DNA from: Alkalicoccus halolimnae
Lineage (GTDB): Bacteria; Bacillota; Bacilli; Bacillales; Salisediminibacteriaceae
Length of the DNA: 64,000 bases
NCBI RefSeq assembly: GCF_008014775.2
Contig: NZ_CP144914.1
Coordinates: forward strand, 930,001 to 994,000
Reading direction: 5' to 3'
Below the pieces are notes generated by a model that saw only the letters and a list, made by a program, of their open reading frames with translations, ran no database searches and was not told the DNA's origin. Made by a program: the position numbers and the translations under genes. This document shows positions 43,770 through 53,865 of this stretch, piece after piece. Every line of letters starts with the position of its first letter. Positions within the stretch are counted from its first letter, which is position 1.

Positions 43770-44050
43770 TTTCCATCGGGGCGGGATGGATCTTCGACTC
43801 GTCCTTCACCGCCCCGGAGCTCTCTTTCGTGGGAGAGCTGCAGCTGAGTTTCTTGTACTAGTCAACAACGAACGCTTCAACAGCGTTTTCTAAAAAATGT
43901 TTTATTAATGGCTTTATCGCTGATTCCTTTTATTACCTATACCTAAACCTGAAACTGTCTTCATACAGAATGGAAATTCAAATTTTAAGGGGTGAAAAAA
44001 TGTAAAGCAGTTTACTGATTGAAATCTGAAATGCCTAACGACGTAATATA
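43770..44050. repeat. Gap with a short family A fragment
   Basis: 43776-43830 contains GGGGCGGGATGGATCTTCGA and CTCGTCCTTCACCGCCCCGGAG, a piece of family A. Nothing else is recognised between 43693 and 44050. Confidence 0.45.
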
Positions 44051-44051
44051 A

Positions 44052-44084
44052 AAAGCAGAGAAGGTAAAATGCCATCTCTGCTTT
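44052..44084. terminator. Hairpin, possible terminator
   Basis: AAAGCAGAGA/TCTCTGCTTT stem with a 13-base loop, weak T tract. Confidence 0.5.
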
Positions 44085-44130
44085 CGTAAATGATAAATCA
44101 GAAGTATTCAATCGATTTTAATTAAGAAAA

Positions 44131-44160
44131 GGCTGTCTCAAAAGGTATATCGAGACAGCC
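44131..44160 (-). terminator. Hairpin, terminator-like on the minus strand
   Basis: GGCTGTCTC/GAGACAGCC with a T-rich stretch following on the minus strand. Confidence 0.5.
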
Positions 44161-44184
44161 TGGAAAGGAGCAGGACGAAGTATT

Positions 44185-44224
44185 AAAAAGCCTGTTAGAC
44201 GTGAATTTGTCTAACAGGCTTTTG
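44185..44224 (-). terminator. Terminator of the capsular-type gene
   Basis: AAAAGCCTGTTAGAC/GTCTAACAGGCTTTT, eight-base loop, with T residues on the minus strand. Confidence 0.75.
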
Positions 44225-44274
44225 TCCGTATGAAGCTGTGCCTCTATCCTTACGGAACAGCTCTTTTAACTGAC

Positions 44275-45132
44275 TTATTCGTTTACGGTGGAACGGGAAA
44301 TATGCCGGACATCGTTTCGATTCTGGAGGTACTTTTCCTGATAAGAGGCTTTTTCATCGTCTGTATAAAAATGACTCATATAATCGGATTCATATAGCTG
44401 ATGGAGGTATTCTCTTTTCGGATGCAGCTTTTCTTTAAATTCCTTATAGACCGCATGATACCATTTTTTGCTTCCCATATTATCATTTTTTAATTCGAAT
44501 TCCGGCAGGTCGAGAAAATCTGCGATCACTGTCTCCGAGTCGTTCAGCCTTTCCATCTTTAAAAGCAGAATTTCAAGGTTTCCTTCGCGGATAACCGTAT
44601 GTCCTTCCTCCCGGTTAAACGGGTATTCGTAGATGTTAACTCCCCACGCCCGCTGAAATTCTTCGTGAAACCAATTAACACCGTAAGTGTGATTAAATTT
44701 TTTGAAAAAATCATTCCTGAAAGCTTCCATATTGGTGTTTTCTTCCCTGCGGTTGTCTTTGTGTTTGTTAATATCCATAAGGGGAACATGAAAAGCATGA
44801 AAATACATCGACATATTTCTTGATACCGGCTCCCGGACAAGGCTGATTATCTTTAATTTTTTCCGGCTTTTCAGCAGCCGCAGAACGAGCTGATGCCGTA
44901 AGAAATAACGGAGACGATAGCCGAAGGAACGATAATACTTGGTCGAGTGATAGTGTTTGTACATTTGAGTAGAGAGAGGCGAGTAAAAACTGTGCACATG
45001 GATAGGAGTAAATCCGATGGTCTTCAAAGAACTTGTAATCGAAGTGGATCCTACTTTACCCATTTGATGAATCAGTACCAGATTTTCATTTTTTCGGTAC
45101 GTGTCGTTAAAATACTTGATTTTTCTAAGCAT
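44275..45132 (-). CDS. Putative capsular polysaccharide synthesis (sulfotransferase-fold) protein
   Basis: 285 residues. The N-terminal P-loop-like segment IHQMGKVGSTSITSSL and the later ISLVREPVSRNMSMYF are the PAPS-binding signatures of the sulfotransferase fold, in the arrangement used by the 'putative capsular polysaccharide synthesis' family. The product may transfer a sulfo group to a surface glycan. The ATG at 45132 is set by AAGGAG 8 bases upstream rather than the ATG at 45168. It is alone, not in a capsule gene cluster. Confidence 0.8.
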   Translation of the reverse strand: MLRKIKYFNDTYRKNENLVLIHQMGKVGSTSITSSLKTIGFTPIHVHSFYSPLSTQMYKHYHSTKYYRSFGYRLRYFLRHQLVLRLLKSRKKLKIISLVREPVSRNMSMYFHAFHVPLMDINKHKDNRREENTNMEAFRNDFFKKFNHTYGVNWFHEEFQRAWGVNIYEYPFNREEGHTVIREGNLEILLLKMERLNDSETVIADFLDLPEFELKNDNMGSKKWYHAVYKEFKEKLHPKREYLHQLYESDYMSHFYTDDEKASYQEKYLQNRNDVRHISRSTVNE

Positions 45133-45450
45133 AAAGAGCTCCTTTCTTTTGACATCCGTTTTTTCCATAGAAAACGGCTTACCTCAATGATCAATTCTCT
45201 CCGCATGGAGCAGCCTTTTTTCTTTCTTTTGAGTGAAATTCCTGTTTTTGATTGTACCATTTATATAGAAGGACGTTCAAAACTAAATGGGAAGTGACTT
45301 ATGGAAAAGATGTTTTCCCTGCCATTTCACGATGATTTTTTATCGAATCCGATTTTCCCCAACGACTTTACCCGACTGAAGTGAGCATAAAATGTCGGGT
45401 GGGAAGTTGTTCCACCTTTTATAATATTAAAGAGAGGGGGACGTACATTC

Positions 45451-45530
45451 ATGGATATGTTAAAAGAAATAAACGCCGCATTAAATTACATTGAAGAGAA
45501 TCTTAGTGATCCTATTGATTTAAAACGAGA
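45451..45530 (+). pseudogene. 5' fragment of an AraC-family regulator gene
   Basis: GAGGGGG and ATG at 45451 start KEINAALNYIEENLSDPIDL, the usual N-terminus of AraC-type DNA-binding domains (I-x-x-A-L-x-Y-I-E-E-N-L). The similarity stops after DLK at about 45530, where the terminator hairpin of the nox gene begins. The helix-turn-helix and everything behind it are missing. Confidence 0.55.
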
Positions 45531-45531
45531 A

Positions 45532-45575
45532 AAACAGCCGGCCCCTGATTTTTGCGGGCCGGCTGTTTCTTTGTT
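45532..45575. terminator. Strong terminator of nox
   Basis: Perfect 13-bp GC-rich stem AAACAGCCGGCCC/GGGCCGGCTGTTT. It ends convergent transcription from both sides; A- and T-rich tracts flank it. Confidence 0.82.
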
Positions 45576-45686
45576 GTTTTTTTACAAGAGAAAATGAGCA
45601 GAACAGGTAATGAACTCAAGCAGGTAAAAGACGAGTATTTATCAGAAAGGCATCACGATCCTTTGTACATCTTTTCCTCTACTTTT

Positions 45687-47015
45687 TTACAGGGCAGCTG
45701 CCAATCCAGCTTTGTTCATAAAATTCCAAGGCTGGTTGAAGTGCGGCTGGAAAAAGAAGTCGACATAGCCGAGCTCGTCAATGGTCATACCTGTCTGTAC
45801 ACAGACACTCAGCGTATTGATGGACTGCGTGACGTCAGCTTTTGAAATTACCTGAGCGCCGAGAATTTTTCTCGTTTCCGGCTCATAGGAAATCTTCAGC
45901 TGCACATCTTCTGAAGTCGGCATAAATTCCGGACGGTGTTTTTCATTTATTGTGATGTTTTTCACATTGACTCCTAAAGCAAGAGCGGACGTTTCCGTCA
46001 ATCCGGTAGAAGCCATATTTAAATCGAAAATATGGAGGCCGGACGTTCCCTGGGTGCCGATATTTTTCATGGTCGGCTGGATAATGTTTTTGGCGACAAG
46101 TGTTCCCATCCGTACAGCATTCGTAGCGAGCGGGATGTAGGCATGCTTTCCGGTAGGGTTATATTTTACCGCACAACAGTCGCCGGCGGAGTAAATGGCA
46201 GGATCACTCGTCTGCATATATTCATTCACTTTGATCGCGCCGTTGTCGAGCATGGCCACTTTTCCTTTTAACAAGCCGGTGTTGGGACGGAAGCCTACGC
46301 ACATAATAACGAGATCTGTCTCGACACGGCCTTTATCCGTAACGACCGCTTCCACTTTCTCTGCTCCGGAAAATTCCTTCACGGATTCTCCGAGCCGCAG
46401 TTCAATTCCCCGGCTTTGAAAGTCCTGCTCAACGAGATTCGTAAATTCTTCATCCAGATATTTGTTTAAAATCCGGTCGACGCCGTCAATCAGTGTTACC
46501 TGCTTGCCGGCTTTCTCGAATGCTTCTACAAGCTCCACGCCGATGTAGCCTGCACCGACGACCGTAACGTGTTCAGCCTGTTTCGCTTTGTCGATAATCG
46601 TATTGGCCTGGTTGTAGTTTTTAGCAAGCAGTACATTTTCGAGTTCAATTCCCGGGATCGGGGGAGTGACGGGCCATGAACCTGTCGACATTACGAGTTT
46701 ATCGTATCTGTCTGTCAATTGTTCGCCGGTCACGAGGTTGACAGCTTCTATAACCTGATTGTCCGTATCGATATTTAATACATCGTGCTGCAGTTTCAAG
46801 CTGATGCCAAGCGCTCTCAGTTTTTCCGGTGAGGAGTAAAACAACCCTTTAGGATCTTCCACGACACCGCCAACGTATAAAGCAAGGCCGCAGGAAAGAA
46901 AAGAGACATTGTCATTTCTCTCATATACGGTAATTTCCGCTTCAGGATAAAGTTCCGCCATATTTGTAACCGCTGCAGTTCCAGCATGGGTGCTTCCAAT
47001 AACAGCTATTTTCAT
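45687..47015 (-). CDS. nox: Water-forming NADH oxidase
   Basis: FAD enzyme of 442 residues that oxidises NADH with O2 to water and keeps redox balance. FAD motif GSTHAGTAAV at the N-terminus, the redox Cys in SFLSCGLALYVGG (about Cys42), NADH motif VVGAGYIGVEL and the dimer domain with EVDFFFQPHF-type ending (ELGYVDFFFQPHFNQPWN) fit the Nox/CoA-disulfide-reductase family. AGGAGG precedes the ATG. A Rex-type operator lies 25 bp upstream. A CoA-disulfide reductase role is the main alternative. Confidence 0.9.
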   Translation of the reverse strand: MKIAVIGSTHAGTAAVTNMAELYPEAEITVYERNDNVSFLSCGLALYVGGVVEDPKGLFYSSPEKLRALGISLKLQHDVLNIDTDNQVIEAVNLVTGEQLTDRYDKLVMSTGSWPVTPPIPGIELENVLLAKNYNQANTIIDKAKQAEHVTVVGAGYIGVELVEAFEKAGKQVTLIDGVDRILNKYLDEEFTNLVEQDFQSRGIELRLGESVKEFSGAEKVEAVVTDKGRVETDLVIMCVGFRPNTGLLKGKVAMLDNGAIKVNEYMQTSDPAIYSAGDCCAVKYNPTGKHAYIPLATNAVRMGTLVAKNIIQPTMKNIGTQGTSGLHIFDLNMASTGLTETSALALGVNVKNITINEKHRPEFMPTSEDVQLKISYEPETRKILGAQVISKADVTQSINTLSVCVQTGMTIDELGYVDFFFQPHFNQPWNFMNKAGLAAAL

Positions 47016-47039
47016 TTGATGATCCTCCTAAAAATATTA

Positions 47040-47057
47040 TTGTGAAATTAATCACAA
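47040..47057 (-). promoter_or_regulatory. Rex operator upstream of nox
   Basis: TTGTGAAATTAATCACAA matches the Rex consensus TTGTGAANNNNTTCACAA at all but one position and is itself an almost perfect palindrome. It lies 25 bp before the nox start. Rex represses when NADH is low, which fits an NADH oxidase. Confidence 0.78.
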
Positions 47058-47447
47058 ATTGCTTATAACGTTAGTATAGACACTTGAAAAAAGAATAGCA
47101 AAATAAATGCTCACTAATTCACAAGAAGGAATATTTTTAACTTGATTAACGGTATGAAGGGGATGTTAAGAATAAGCTCCAACGTTATTTATGGGGTGGG
47201 AAGGCTCTTTTTGAGCAGTTCAAAAAGAACTTTGAAGTTGGAGATATTACGTGTAATACAAAGGAGGAAAGGTGGAGGAGTCTTTATTTTACAATCTTGT
47301 GATTTCTATAATTTTTAAGTTAGTTAATTTTTGTTCTAAAGAAAAAACACCCTCTAAGGCATCTGTTGTTCCATCTGACTTAAGGGGTGTTTTTAAATTT
47401 GGTTTTCGAGCATATTTTATTTGAAAAAAGTGAAAATCAATCATGAA
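47058..47447. other. Gene-free stretch between nox and the rhaR-like gene
   Basis: No gene seen. 47342-47395 forms an imperfect AAAAACACCC/GGGTGTTTTT hairpin with a long loop, likely the terminator of the DeoR-type gene. Confidence 0.4.
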
Positions 47448-48221
47448 TCAGGCCAATACCAAATGGAAGTTTTTTTCTTCATAGCGCCTTTTAGCAGCGG
47501 CATCGAGTGAGGAGGAGGTAATGATCGTATCGACACTATCAATCGGCAGCCATCTTATCAGGGACCGTTGATCAAATTTCGTATGATCCGCAAGCACAAC
47601 GATACGATCAGCCAGTTCCGCGATACGCTGTTTTGTACGGGCCTGGAGTTCATGACTGTCGCTGACTCCCCAGGAAACGTCTATACCTGTACAGGAAATA
47701 AAAAATGTGTTGATGTGGTAATCATTAATAATTTTATCAGAGGTGACACCTACAAGGGACATCGATTCTGTCCGGAGATATCCGCCGGTGAGTATCACCG
47801 TAACGTGTTCTTTTCTGGAAAGTTCGATGGATACATGAATAGAATTAGTAATAACAGTAAGTGGTATATTTGGAATTTTTCTTGCCATTTGCAGTGTGGT
47901 CGTACTGGCATCAATTGCTATGATTTCCCCTTCTTTGATTTCCTTTAAAGCAACGTCTGCTATATTTTTCTTTTCCTTAAGGTGTTTTTTCTCCCTTTCC
48001 AGGGAGGGAATTTCAAATCCTTCCGAGCTGGATTGAATGGCTCCTCCACGAGTGCGAATAAGTAATTTTTGTTTCTCCAAAAATTCCAGGTCGCGGCGGA
48101 TTGTTTCTTCGGTTACCGTAAGATCACGGCTTAGTTGGTGTACTTTAACTTTCCCCATCTGTTTAAGCTGGTCAAGAATTTTCTGGTGACGTTTGTCAAC
48201 TTTGGATTCTACAGAAAGCAT
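47448..48221 (-). CDS. DeoR/GlpR-family repressor, probable regulator of the rhamnose genes
   Basis: 257 residues: N-terminal helix-turn-helix (KILDQLKQMGKVKVHQLSRDL, VTEETIRRDLEFL) and a C-terminal sugar-phosphate isomerase-like sensor (AIDASTTTLQMAR, VILTGGYLR). In Bacillus such a regulator (RhaR) sits beside rhaEW-rhaB-rhaA and responds to a rhamnulose phosphate. ATG 48221 is chosen as GAGGAG lies 9 bases upstream; TTG 48230 is too close to it. It is divergent from the rha operon. Confidence 0.88.
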   Translation of the reverse strand: MLSVESKVDKRHQKILDQLKQMGKVKVHQLSRDLTVTEETIRRDLEFLEKQKLLIRTRGGAIQSSSEGFEIPSLEREKKHLKEKKNIADVALKEIKEGEIIAIDASTTTLQMARKIPNIPLTVITNSIHVSIELSRKEHVTVILTGGYLRTESMSLVGVTSDKIINDYHINTFFISCTGIDVSWGVSDSHELQARTKQRIAELADRIVVLADHTKFDQRSLIRWLPIDSVDTIITSSSLDAAAKRRYEEKNFHLVLA

Positions 48222-48471
48222 GTAATTCAACTCCTCTAATATGGAATTTATAAATATTGTGTCAAATAATACTCCTAGTATAGAAGATAATTGCTAAAAG
48301 CTAATTATTCAAGCAATAAAGTCCTTTCAGGAAAAGAGATTAATATTCAAAAAGTAGAATTATGCAGTTTGTATTCCTCTCTATAATAACCAATTTCAAT
48401 AAAAATAGGTAGATAAATGTGGAATTTATTTTATTAAACCATAAAAAATCCATGTTATAAAATAAAAAATG

Positions 48472-48500
48472 TTGAAAACAAAAATTTTTATGTCTATAAT
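48472..48500 (+). promoter_or_regulatory. Promoter of the rhaEW-rhaB-rhaA operon
   Basis: TTGAAA (48472-48477), 17-bp spacer and TATAAT (48495-48500). The region 48466-48501 is nearly identical to the promoter of the rhamnosidase operon at 53831-53866, so both are expected to bind the same regulator. Confidence 0.75.
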
Positions 48501-48541
48501 ACACATAAGACAGGAAGACACTTTATTATATGGAGGATACT

Positions 48542-50608
48542 ATGGTAAAAAATCTCTGGAATGACCAAAAAGCAGAATCAATTTCATCGCCGTTGGAAGA
48601 ATTGGTTTACCGGTCAAATCTGATCGGTTCGGACCGTGCAGTCTGTAATGTGGGTGGTGGAAATACATCCATGAAGACAGTGGAAAAAGATTTCCGTAAC
48701 CGGGACCAGGAAGTCATGTGGGTGAAAGGGAGCGGCTCTGACCTTGCTTCAATGGGACCAGAAAATTTCACGGGACTGAACCTGGAAGACATTAAGCCAC
48801 TCCTCGAAAGAGAAGACATGAGTGATGAAGAGATGGTGAAGTACTTAAGTAACTGCATGATAGACAGCAGCCATCCGCGTTCTTCGATTGAAACTCTGCT
48901 TCATGCTTTTCTTCCTTTTAAACATGTAGATCATACTCATCCGGATGCTATTATTAGTATTTGCTGTGCTGACAACGGCAGGGAAGTAGCTGATGAGATA
49001 TTCGGAGACCGCTATGTATGGGTGCCATATATACGCCCGGGTTTTAAATTGTCCAAAATGATTGCTGAAGGAGTAGCGGCTAATCCTAAGGCAGACCTTG
49101 TTTTAATGGAAAAGCATGGACTTGTGGTTTGGGGAGATACAGCGAAAGAGAGTTACGATAAAACCATTTCCGTAATTCTGGAGGCAGAAGCGTACATTAA
49201 TAAGCAGAACAGCAAAGAGCCATTCGGAGGAGATGCCTTTAAATCTCTTTCAGAAGCTGAACGAAAAGAAGTCTTGAGCGAGATCCTTCCTTTAGTGCGC
49301 GGTCAGATGAAAGAAGAGAAGCAGGTATTGTTAACATATGATGACAATGAAGCTGTATTGGAATTCGTGAACGGAAAAAATGCAGACTCTACCTCTCAGG
49401 TGGGAGCGGCGTGTCCAGATCATTTAGTTCATACGAAGCGGGTGCCGCTTTATATTTCCTGGGATCCGCAGAAGGATAGTATTGCTGCTCTGAAAGATAA
49501 ATTAAAAAAAGGCATTCATACTTATAAATCAGACTACAGGGATTACTTCGAGCGTAACAAACGAGATGGAGACGAGATGTTTGAGCCTGCACCGCGGGTA
49601 ATTTTGATACCTGGTATTGGCATGATTAACAGCGGAAAAGATGTCAAGATGGCCAACGTCAGCGGCGCTTTGTATAACCGGGCAATCCAGGTGATGAAAG
49701 GAGCAGAGAAACTCGGTAAATTCGTTTCTTTAAATGAAAAGGAGTCATACGAAATTGAGTACTGGCCGCTAGAGCTTTATAAGCTTTCGCTTGCTCCTCC
49801 AGAATCAGAATTTTCAAGGTCTACCGCGATTGTAACAGGCGGAGCCGGGGGAATTGGAGGCGAGACGTGCAAGCTTTATGCCCAGCAAGGAGCTCACGTA
49901 ATCGTTACAGATCTTAATCTGGAAGGTGCTCAGCAGGTAGCCGATAAGATTAATGCTTCTTATGGGGCGGGCAGAGCGATAGCAGTGAAGATGGATGTAA
50001 CGAAAGAAGAAGAAATTAAATCTGCTTATCAACAAGCAGTCCTTCATTTCGGAGGCATTGACATTATAGTTAATAACGCAGGACTTGCCACCTCGAATCC
50101 TATTGAAGAAACCACACTTAAGGAATGGCAGCTTAACATGGATGTGCTCGGTACGGGTTATTTTCTTGTATCCAAACAGGCATTTTCTTTATTGAAAGAT
50201 CAAGGGACAGGAGGAGCCATCGTTTTTGTCGGATCTAAAAATTCAGTATATGCAGGAAAAAATGCTTCCGCGTATAGTTCTGTGAAAGCATTGGAAGCTC
50301 ACCTGGCAAGATGTTTAGCAGCAGAAGGCGGAGCTTTTGGCATCCGTGTGAATACAGTTCTCCCCGATGCTGTTCTTCAAGGTTCTGCAATTTGGGATTC
50401 CTCTTGGAAAGAAGAGCGTGCGGCGGCTTATGGTATTCATCCTGATGAACTGCAGGAACATTACCGCAAGCGTACGACGCTGCTCGTTGATATTCTGCCG
50501 GAAGATATCGCTAAAACCATCGCCTTTTTATCCTCCAGCCAATCATCCAAAACTACAGGCTGTATGATTACTGTAGACGGTGGCGTCCCGGCAGCCTTTA
50601 CACGCTGA
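48542..50608 (+). CDS. rhaEW: Bifunctional rhamnulose-1-phosphate aldolase / L-lactaldehyde dehydrogenase-type SDR
   Basis: 688-residue fusion. N-terminal class II aldolase domain (GGGNTSMK; the Zn ligands in FKHVDHTHPDA) splits rhamnulose 1-phosphate into glycerone phosphate and L-lactaldehyde. The C-terminal short-chain dehydrogenase domain (TGGAGGIGGETC nucleotide site, catalytic Tyr and Lys in YSSVKALEAHLAR) converts lactaldehyde. GGAGG is 5 bases before ATG 48542; ATG 48530 is less well placed. First gene of the rha operon, 25 bp before rhaB. Confidence 0.94.
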   Translation: MVKNLWNDQKAESISSPLEELVYRSNLIGSDRAVCNVGGGNTSMKTVEKDFRNRDQEVMWVKGSGSDLASMGPENFTGLNLEDIKPLLEREDMSDEEMVKYLSNCMIDSSHPRSSIETLLHAFLPFKHVDHTHPDAIISICCADNGREVADEIFGDRYVWVPYIRPGFKLSKMIAEGVAANPKADLVLMEKHGLVVWGDTAKESYDKTISVILEAEAYINKQNSKEPFGGDAFKSLSEAERKEVLSEILPLVRGQMKEEKQVLLTYDDNEAVLEFVNGKNADSTSQVGAACPDHLVHTKRVPLYISWDPQKDSIAALKDKLKKGIHTYKSDYRDYFERNKRDGDEMFEPAPRVILIPGIGMINSGKDVKMANVSGALYNRAIQVMKGAEKLGKFVSLNEKESYEIEYWPLELYKLSLAPPESEFSRSTAIVTGGAGGIGGETCKLYAQQGAHVIVTDLNLEGAQQVADKINASYGAGRAIAVKMDVTKEEEIKSAYQQAVLHFGGIDIIVNNAGLATSNPIEETTLKEWQLNMDVLGTGYFLVSKQAFSLLKDQGTGGAIVFVGSKNSVYAGKNASAYSSVKALEAHLARCLAAEGGAFGIRVNTVLPDAVLQGSAIWDSSWKEERAAAYGIHPDELQEHYRKRTTLLVDILPEDIAKTIAFLSSSQSSKTTGCMITVDGGVPAAFTR

Positions 50609-50633
50609 TGTAGTATGGAAGGAGGAAGCGATC

Positions 50634-52067
50634 TTGACGAATTGTTATCTAGCTGTTGATATTGGCGCTTCAAGCGGCCGTGTTATTGCAGTTTCATATA
50701 TTGATAACCATATCTATGAAAATGAAATGCACCGGTTTTCAAATGAAATGATCAGTTGGAAAAATTACAAAACGTGGGATATAGATGCTTTATTTGAACA
50801 TATTCTTTATGGTATCAAAACAGCAGTAAACAACGGCTGGAAGCCCCAAAGTATTGGAATTGATACATGGGCTGTGGACTACGTACTTTTAGACGATAAA
50901 GACGAACGGATCATGCCTCCGATAGCTTATCGTGATGCACGTACGTCTACTGTAATTGGCGAGCTCCATGAGATTGTTTCTTTTGAAGAGATATATAGTA
51001 CAACTGGTATTCAGTTCCAGCCATTTAATACCATTTATCAAATCTATGCCCACCGAAAACAGGAAAGCGAAGCCTGGAAAAAAGTATCGAGCATTCTATT
51101 GCTGCCCGATTACCTGCATTTCTGTCTCACAGGAAAAAAAGCTGCAGAATATACGAATGCAACTACAACACAGCTCGTCGATGCAAAATCCAGAGAGTGG
51201 TCACCTACGGTATTGAAATTGCTGAATTTTCCAGATTCGATCTTCCCTGAAATCCTTGCACCAGGAAGTTCATTGGGCCAGGTGAAAAAGGAGTTTCTCC
51301 CGGGCACCCTTTCGAAACTCGATGTTATTCTCCCTCCGACGCATGATACAGCTTCAGCTGTAGCCGGAGCGCCGCTCACTGAAAACAGTTTATTTATAAG
51401 CTCGGGAACATGGTCTCTTATGGGAGCAGAGCTGGAAGAACCGAGTCTTACACCAGCCTCCCTTGAACGAAATTTTACAAATGAAGGGGGCTATGAAGGC
51501 CGCATCCGTTTTCTTAAGAATATCATGGGATTGTGGATGATCCAGGAAATAAAACGTGAATATAGCAATGCCTATTCGTTTACGGACCTTGTCCACCTGG
51601 CTAAAGAAGCATCATTTGATGAGATCATCGATGTGAACGATCCCAGATTCCTGCATCCTGAAAGCATGAGAAAGACACTGCAAACCGTCTGCCGGGAAAC
51701 AGGTAATAAACCAGATGGACCGGGAGAGGAAGCCCGCTGCGTGTTTCGAAGTCTGGCGTCCTCATATGCAGCAGCCGCTTCAGAATTAGAAAAGCTTACG
51801 GAAAACGAGTACAAATCGATTCACTTATTCGGCGGGGGGAGTCAGAACGAATGGCTGAACCAGCTCACGGCTGATTTTTCCGGAAAAACAGTGATAGCAG
51901 GACCGGTGGAAGCCACAGCTTTAGGTAATGCAGTCGTTCAAATGATCGCTCAAAAGCAGTTTTTTAATCTCACCGAAGCTCGGGATACTATTCGCAAATC
52001 ATATAACCTAAAATGGTATGAACCTAAGGAGGGTCTTTTTGGATACAACAACGAACCAGCGTTTTGA
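50634..52067 (+). CDS. rhaB: Rhamnulokinase
   Basis: FGGY-family kinase, 477 residues, phosphorylates L-rhamnulose. ATP-site motif [12 protein letters not shown], substrate region [10 protein letters not shown], and the C-terminal [19 protein letters not shown]. The TTG at 50634 follows GGAAGGAGG with suitable spacing; the frame that continues back to 50580 lies inside rhaEW. It overlaps rhaA by 29 bp. Confidence 0.95.
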   Translation: MTNCYLAVDIGASSGRVIAVSYIDNHIYENEMHRFSNEMISWKNYKTWDIDALFEHILYGIKTAVNNGWKPQSIGIDTWAVDYVLLDDKDERIMPPIAYRDARTSTVIGELHEIVSFEEIYSTTGIQFQPFNTIYQIYAHRKQESEAWKKVSSILLLPDYLHFCLTGKKAAEYTNATTTQLVDAKSREWSPTVLKLLNFPDSIFPEILAPGSSLGQVKKEFLPGTLSKLDVILPPTHDTASAVAGAPLTENSLFISSGTWSLMGAELEEPSLTPASLERNFTNEGGYEGRIRFLKNIMGLWMIQEIKREYSNAYSFTDLVHLAKEASFDEIIDVNDPRFLHPESMRKTLQTVCRETGNKPDGPGEEARCVFRSLASSYAAAASELEKLTENEYKSIHLFGGGSQNEWLNQLTADFSGKTVIAGPVEATALGNAVVQMIAQKQFFNLTEARDTIRKSYNLKWYEPKEGLFGYNNEPAF

Positions 52068-53298
52068 ATCAGCAAAGCAAATGTATGAACAATGGGGCAT
52101 TGATGTGGAGGCTGCCATGAGGGATACTGCGAAGATTCCTATCTCGGTTCACTGCTGGCAGGGAGATGACGTTACAGGCTTTGAGGTGAATCAACAGGAA
52201 CTTTCCGGAGGTATAGAAGTAACGGGCGATTATCCGGGGAAAGCTTCAAACGGAGAAGAGCTTCGTCAGGATTTAGAAAAAGCTCTTTCTCTTATCCCGG
52301 GAAAACATAGAGTAAACCTGCATGCCATTTATGCGGAAACAGATGGAAAAGATGTTGGACGGGATGAATTGGAGCCGCATCACTTCCAAAGATGGATCAA
52401 CTGGGCAAAAGAAAACGGACTCGGACTCGACTTTAATCCTACTTTGTTTTCTCATCCGAAGGCTGAAGACGGGCTGACGCTGGCCCATGCAGATGAAAAC
52501 ATCCGCCGCTTCTGGATTGAACACTGCCGAAGGTCGCGGAAAATCGGCGAAGCATTCGGGAAGGCGCTGGGGACGCCGGCGTTAACGAATATATGGATTC
52601 CGGATGGGTTTAAGGATGTGCCTTCCGACCGCTACACGCCGAGACTGCGTTTAAAAGATTCTCTTGATGAGATCTTTAAAGAAGAGATCGACCCGCGGCA
52701 TAACCTGGATGCGGTGGAAAGCAAGCTGTTTGGCATCGGTTCAGAAGCCTATGTGGTCGGTTCGCACGAGTTTTATTTAAGCTACGCGATGAAGAACAAC
52801 AAATTGTGTCTTCTCGATACCGGGCATTATCATCCGACAGAAATGGTATCGAATAAAATTTCCGCTTTTCTTCCTTTCCAGGAGAAAATAGCCCTTCACG
52901 TTTCCCGTCCGGTACGCTGGGATTCCGATCACGTTGTGGCATTTGATGACGAACTGAAAGAACTTGCCCTCGAAATCGTTCGAAATGGGGCAGCAGAAAA
53001 AGTGAACATCGGCCTTGATTTTTTTGATGCTAGTATCAACAGGATTGCAGCTTGGGTGATTGGCACACGCAATATGTGTAAGGCCCTTTTGTTTGCCCAC
53101 TTGATGCCAAACGAACAATTGAAACAGTTGCAGGAGGCGGGAAATTATACAGAACGCCTTGCAATACTTGAGGAATTCAAAACCTATCCATTCGGCGCTG
53201 TTTGGGACTACTATTGTGAAACACATGACGTCCCTCCAGCAGCCGAATGGCTGACTGAAGTAAAAACCTATGAAAAAGACGTTCTTTCTACACGTTGA
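52039..53298 (+). CDS. rhaA: L-rhamnose isomerase
   Basis: 419 residues. It interconverts L-rhamnose and L-rhamnulose. Diagnostic residues and blocks are [28 protein letters not shown] (metal ligands), [18 protein letters not shown] and [12 protein letters not shown]. The TTG at 52039 is preferred because AAGGAGG lies 6 bases before it; the ATG at 52018 precedes the SD. It is the last gene of the operon. No rhaM (mutarotase) follows. Confidence 0.96.
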   Translation: MDTTTNQRFESAKQMYEQWGIDVEAAMRDTAKIPISVHCWQGDDVTGFEVNQQELSGGIEVTGDYPGKASNGEELRQDLEKALSLIPGKHRVNLHAIYAETDGKDVGRDELEPHHFQRWINWAKENGLGLDFNPTLFSHPKAEDGLTLAHADENIRRFWIEHCRRSRKIGEAFGKALGTPALTNIWIPDGFKDVPSDRYTPRLRLKDSLDEIFKEEIDPRHNLDAVESKLFGIGSEAYVVGSHEFYLSYAMKNNKLCLLDTGHYHPTEMVSNKISAFLPFQEKIALHVSRPVRWDSDHVVAFDDELKELALEIVRNGAAEKVNIGLDFFDASINRIAAWVIGTRNMCKALLFAHLMPNEQLKQLQEAGNYTERLAILEEFKTYPFGAVWDYYCETHDVPPAAEWLTEVKTYEKDVLSTR

Positions 53299-53830
53299 AG
53301 ATGAGTGTTATTCAAGCTTTGGAATAGGGTTAAGCAGGATAATAATTAGGAATGAAGCTGCTTGTGCTTAAGATTATGATACGGAGGCAACCTGGACGTT
53401 CTTAGCAGGAATGTTGAAAATGTGGATTATCCACATTGGAGTATCGGAAACGGCTGATATAGCTGAAGGCTAATAATAAAAACAGGAGATCCTTCTGTCT
53501 AAAAGTAAAGTGACCGTCTTTACCACTCTCACATATCGACTTGCTTATTCTGATACAACAGCCCTTTTGCGAATAGATCAAAAAGGAAAAGCTGTTAGAC
53601 TGCATCTTTTAAACAATATTGAGATTTAAAAAAGTCTCCCTGAGCCTCTTGTGGCTCAGGGTACTAAAAAATTTATCGAGTGTCTGACGATGGTACATTG
53701 TCGGACTGTATCAATTTTATTTTAATTGGCCGCCAGGTAGGAATGAGAGCTGAATTCACAGTGGGCGAAAGTGCTCTGCAGGCGGGTTTAAGAATAGCAG
53801 AAGAAGACGATTAATATTAATTCCCAAAAT
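53299..53830. other. Gene-free gap in the rhamnose locus with a strong hairpin
   Basis: No intact gene. CCCTGAGCC/GGCTCAGGG (53638-53661) is a perfect 9-bp stem with a six-base loop, A-rich after it, so it acts as a terminator on the minus strand more readily than on the plus strand. A short frame ending at 53814 (VGMRAEFTVGESALQAGL) looks like the C-terminus of a lost protein. Confidence 0.4.
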
Positions 53831-53836
53831 AAAATG

Positions 53837-53865
53837 TTGATTTTAAAAATTTTTATGTTTATAAT
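53837..53865 (+). promoter_or_regulatory. Promoter of the rhamnosidase-transporter operon
   Basis: TTGATT (53837-53842), 17-bp spacer and TATAAT (53860-53865). The 36-bp region 53831-53866 matches 48466-48501 at all but about five positions, including spacer bases that a promoter does not need. Confidence 0.72.
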
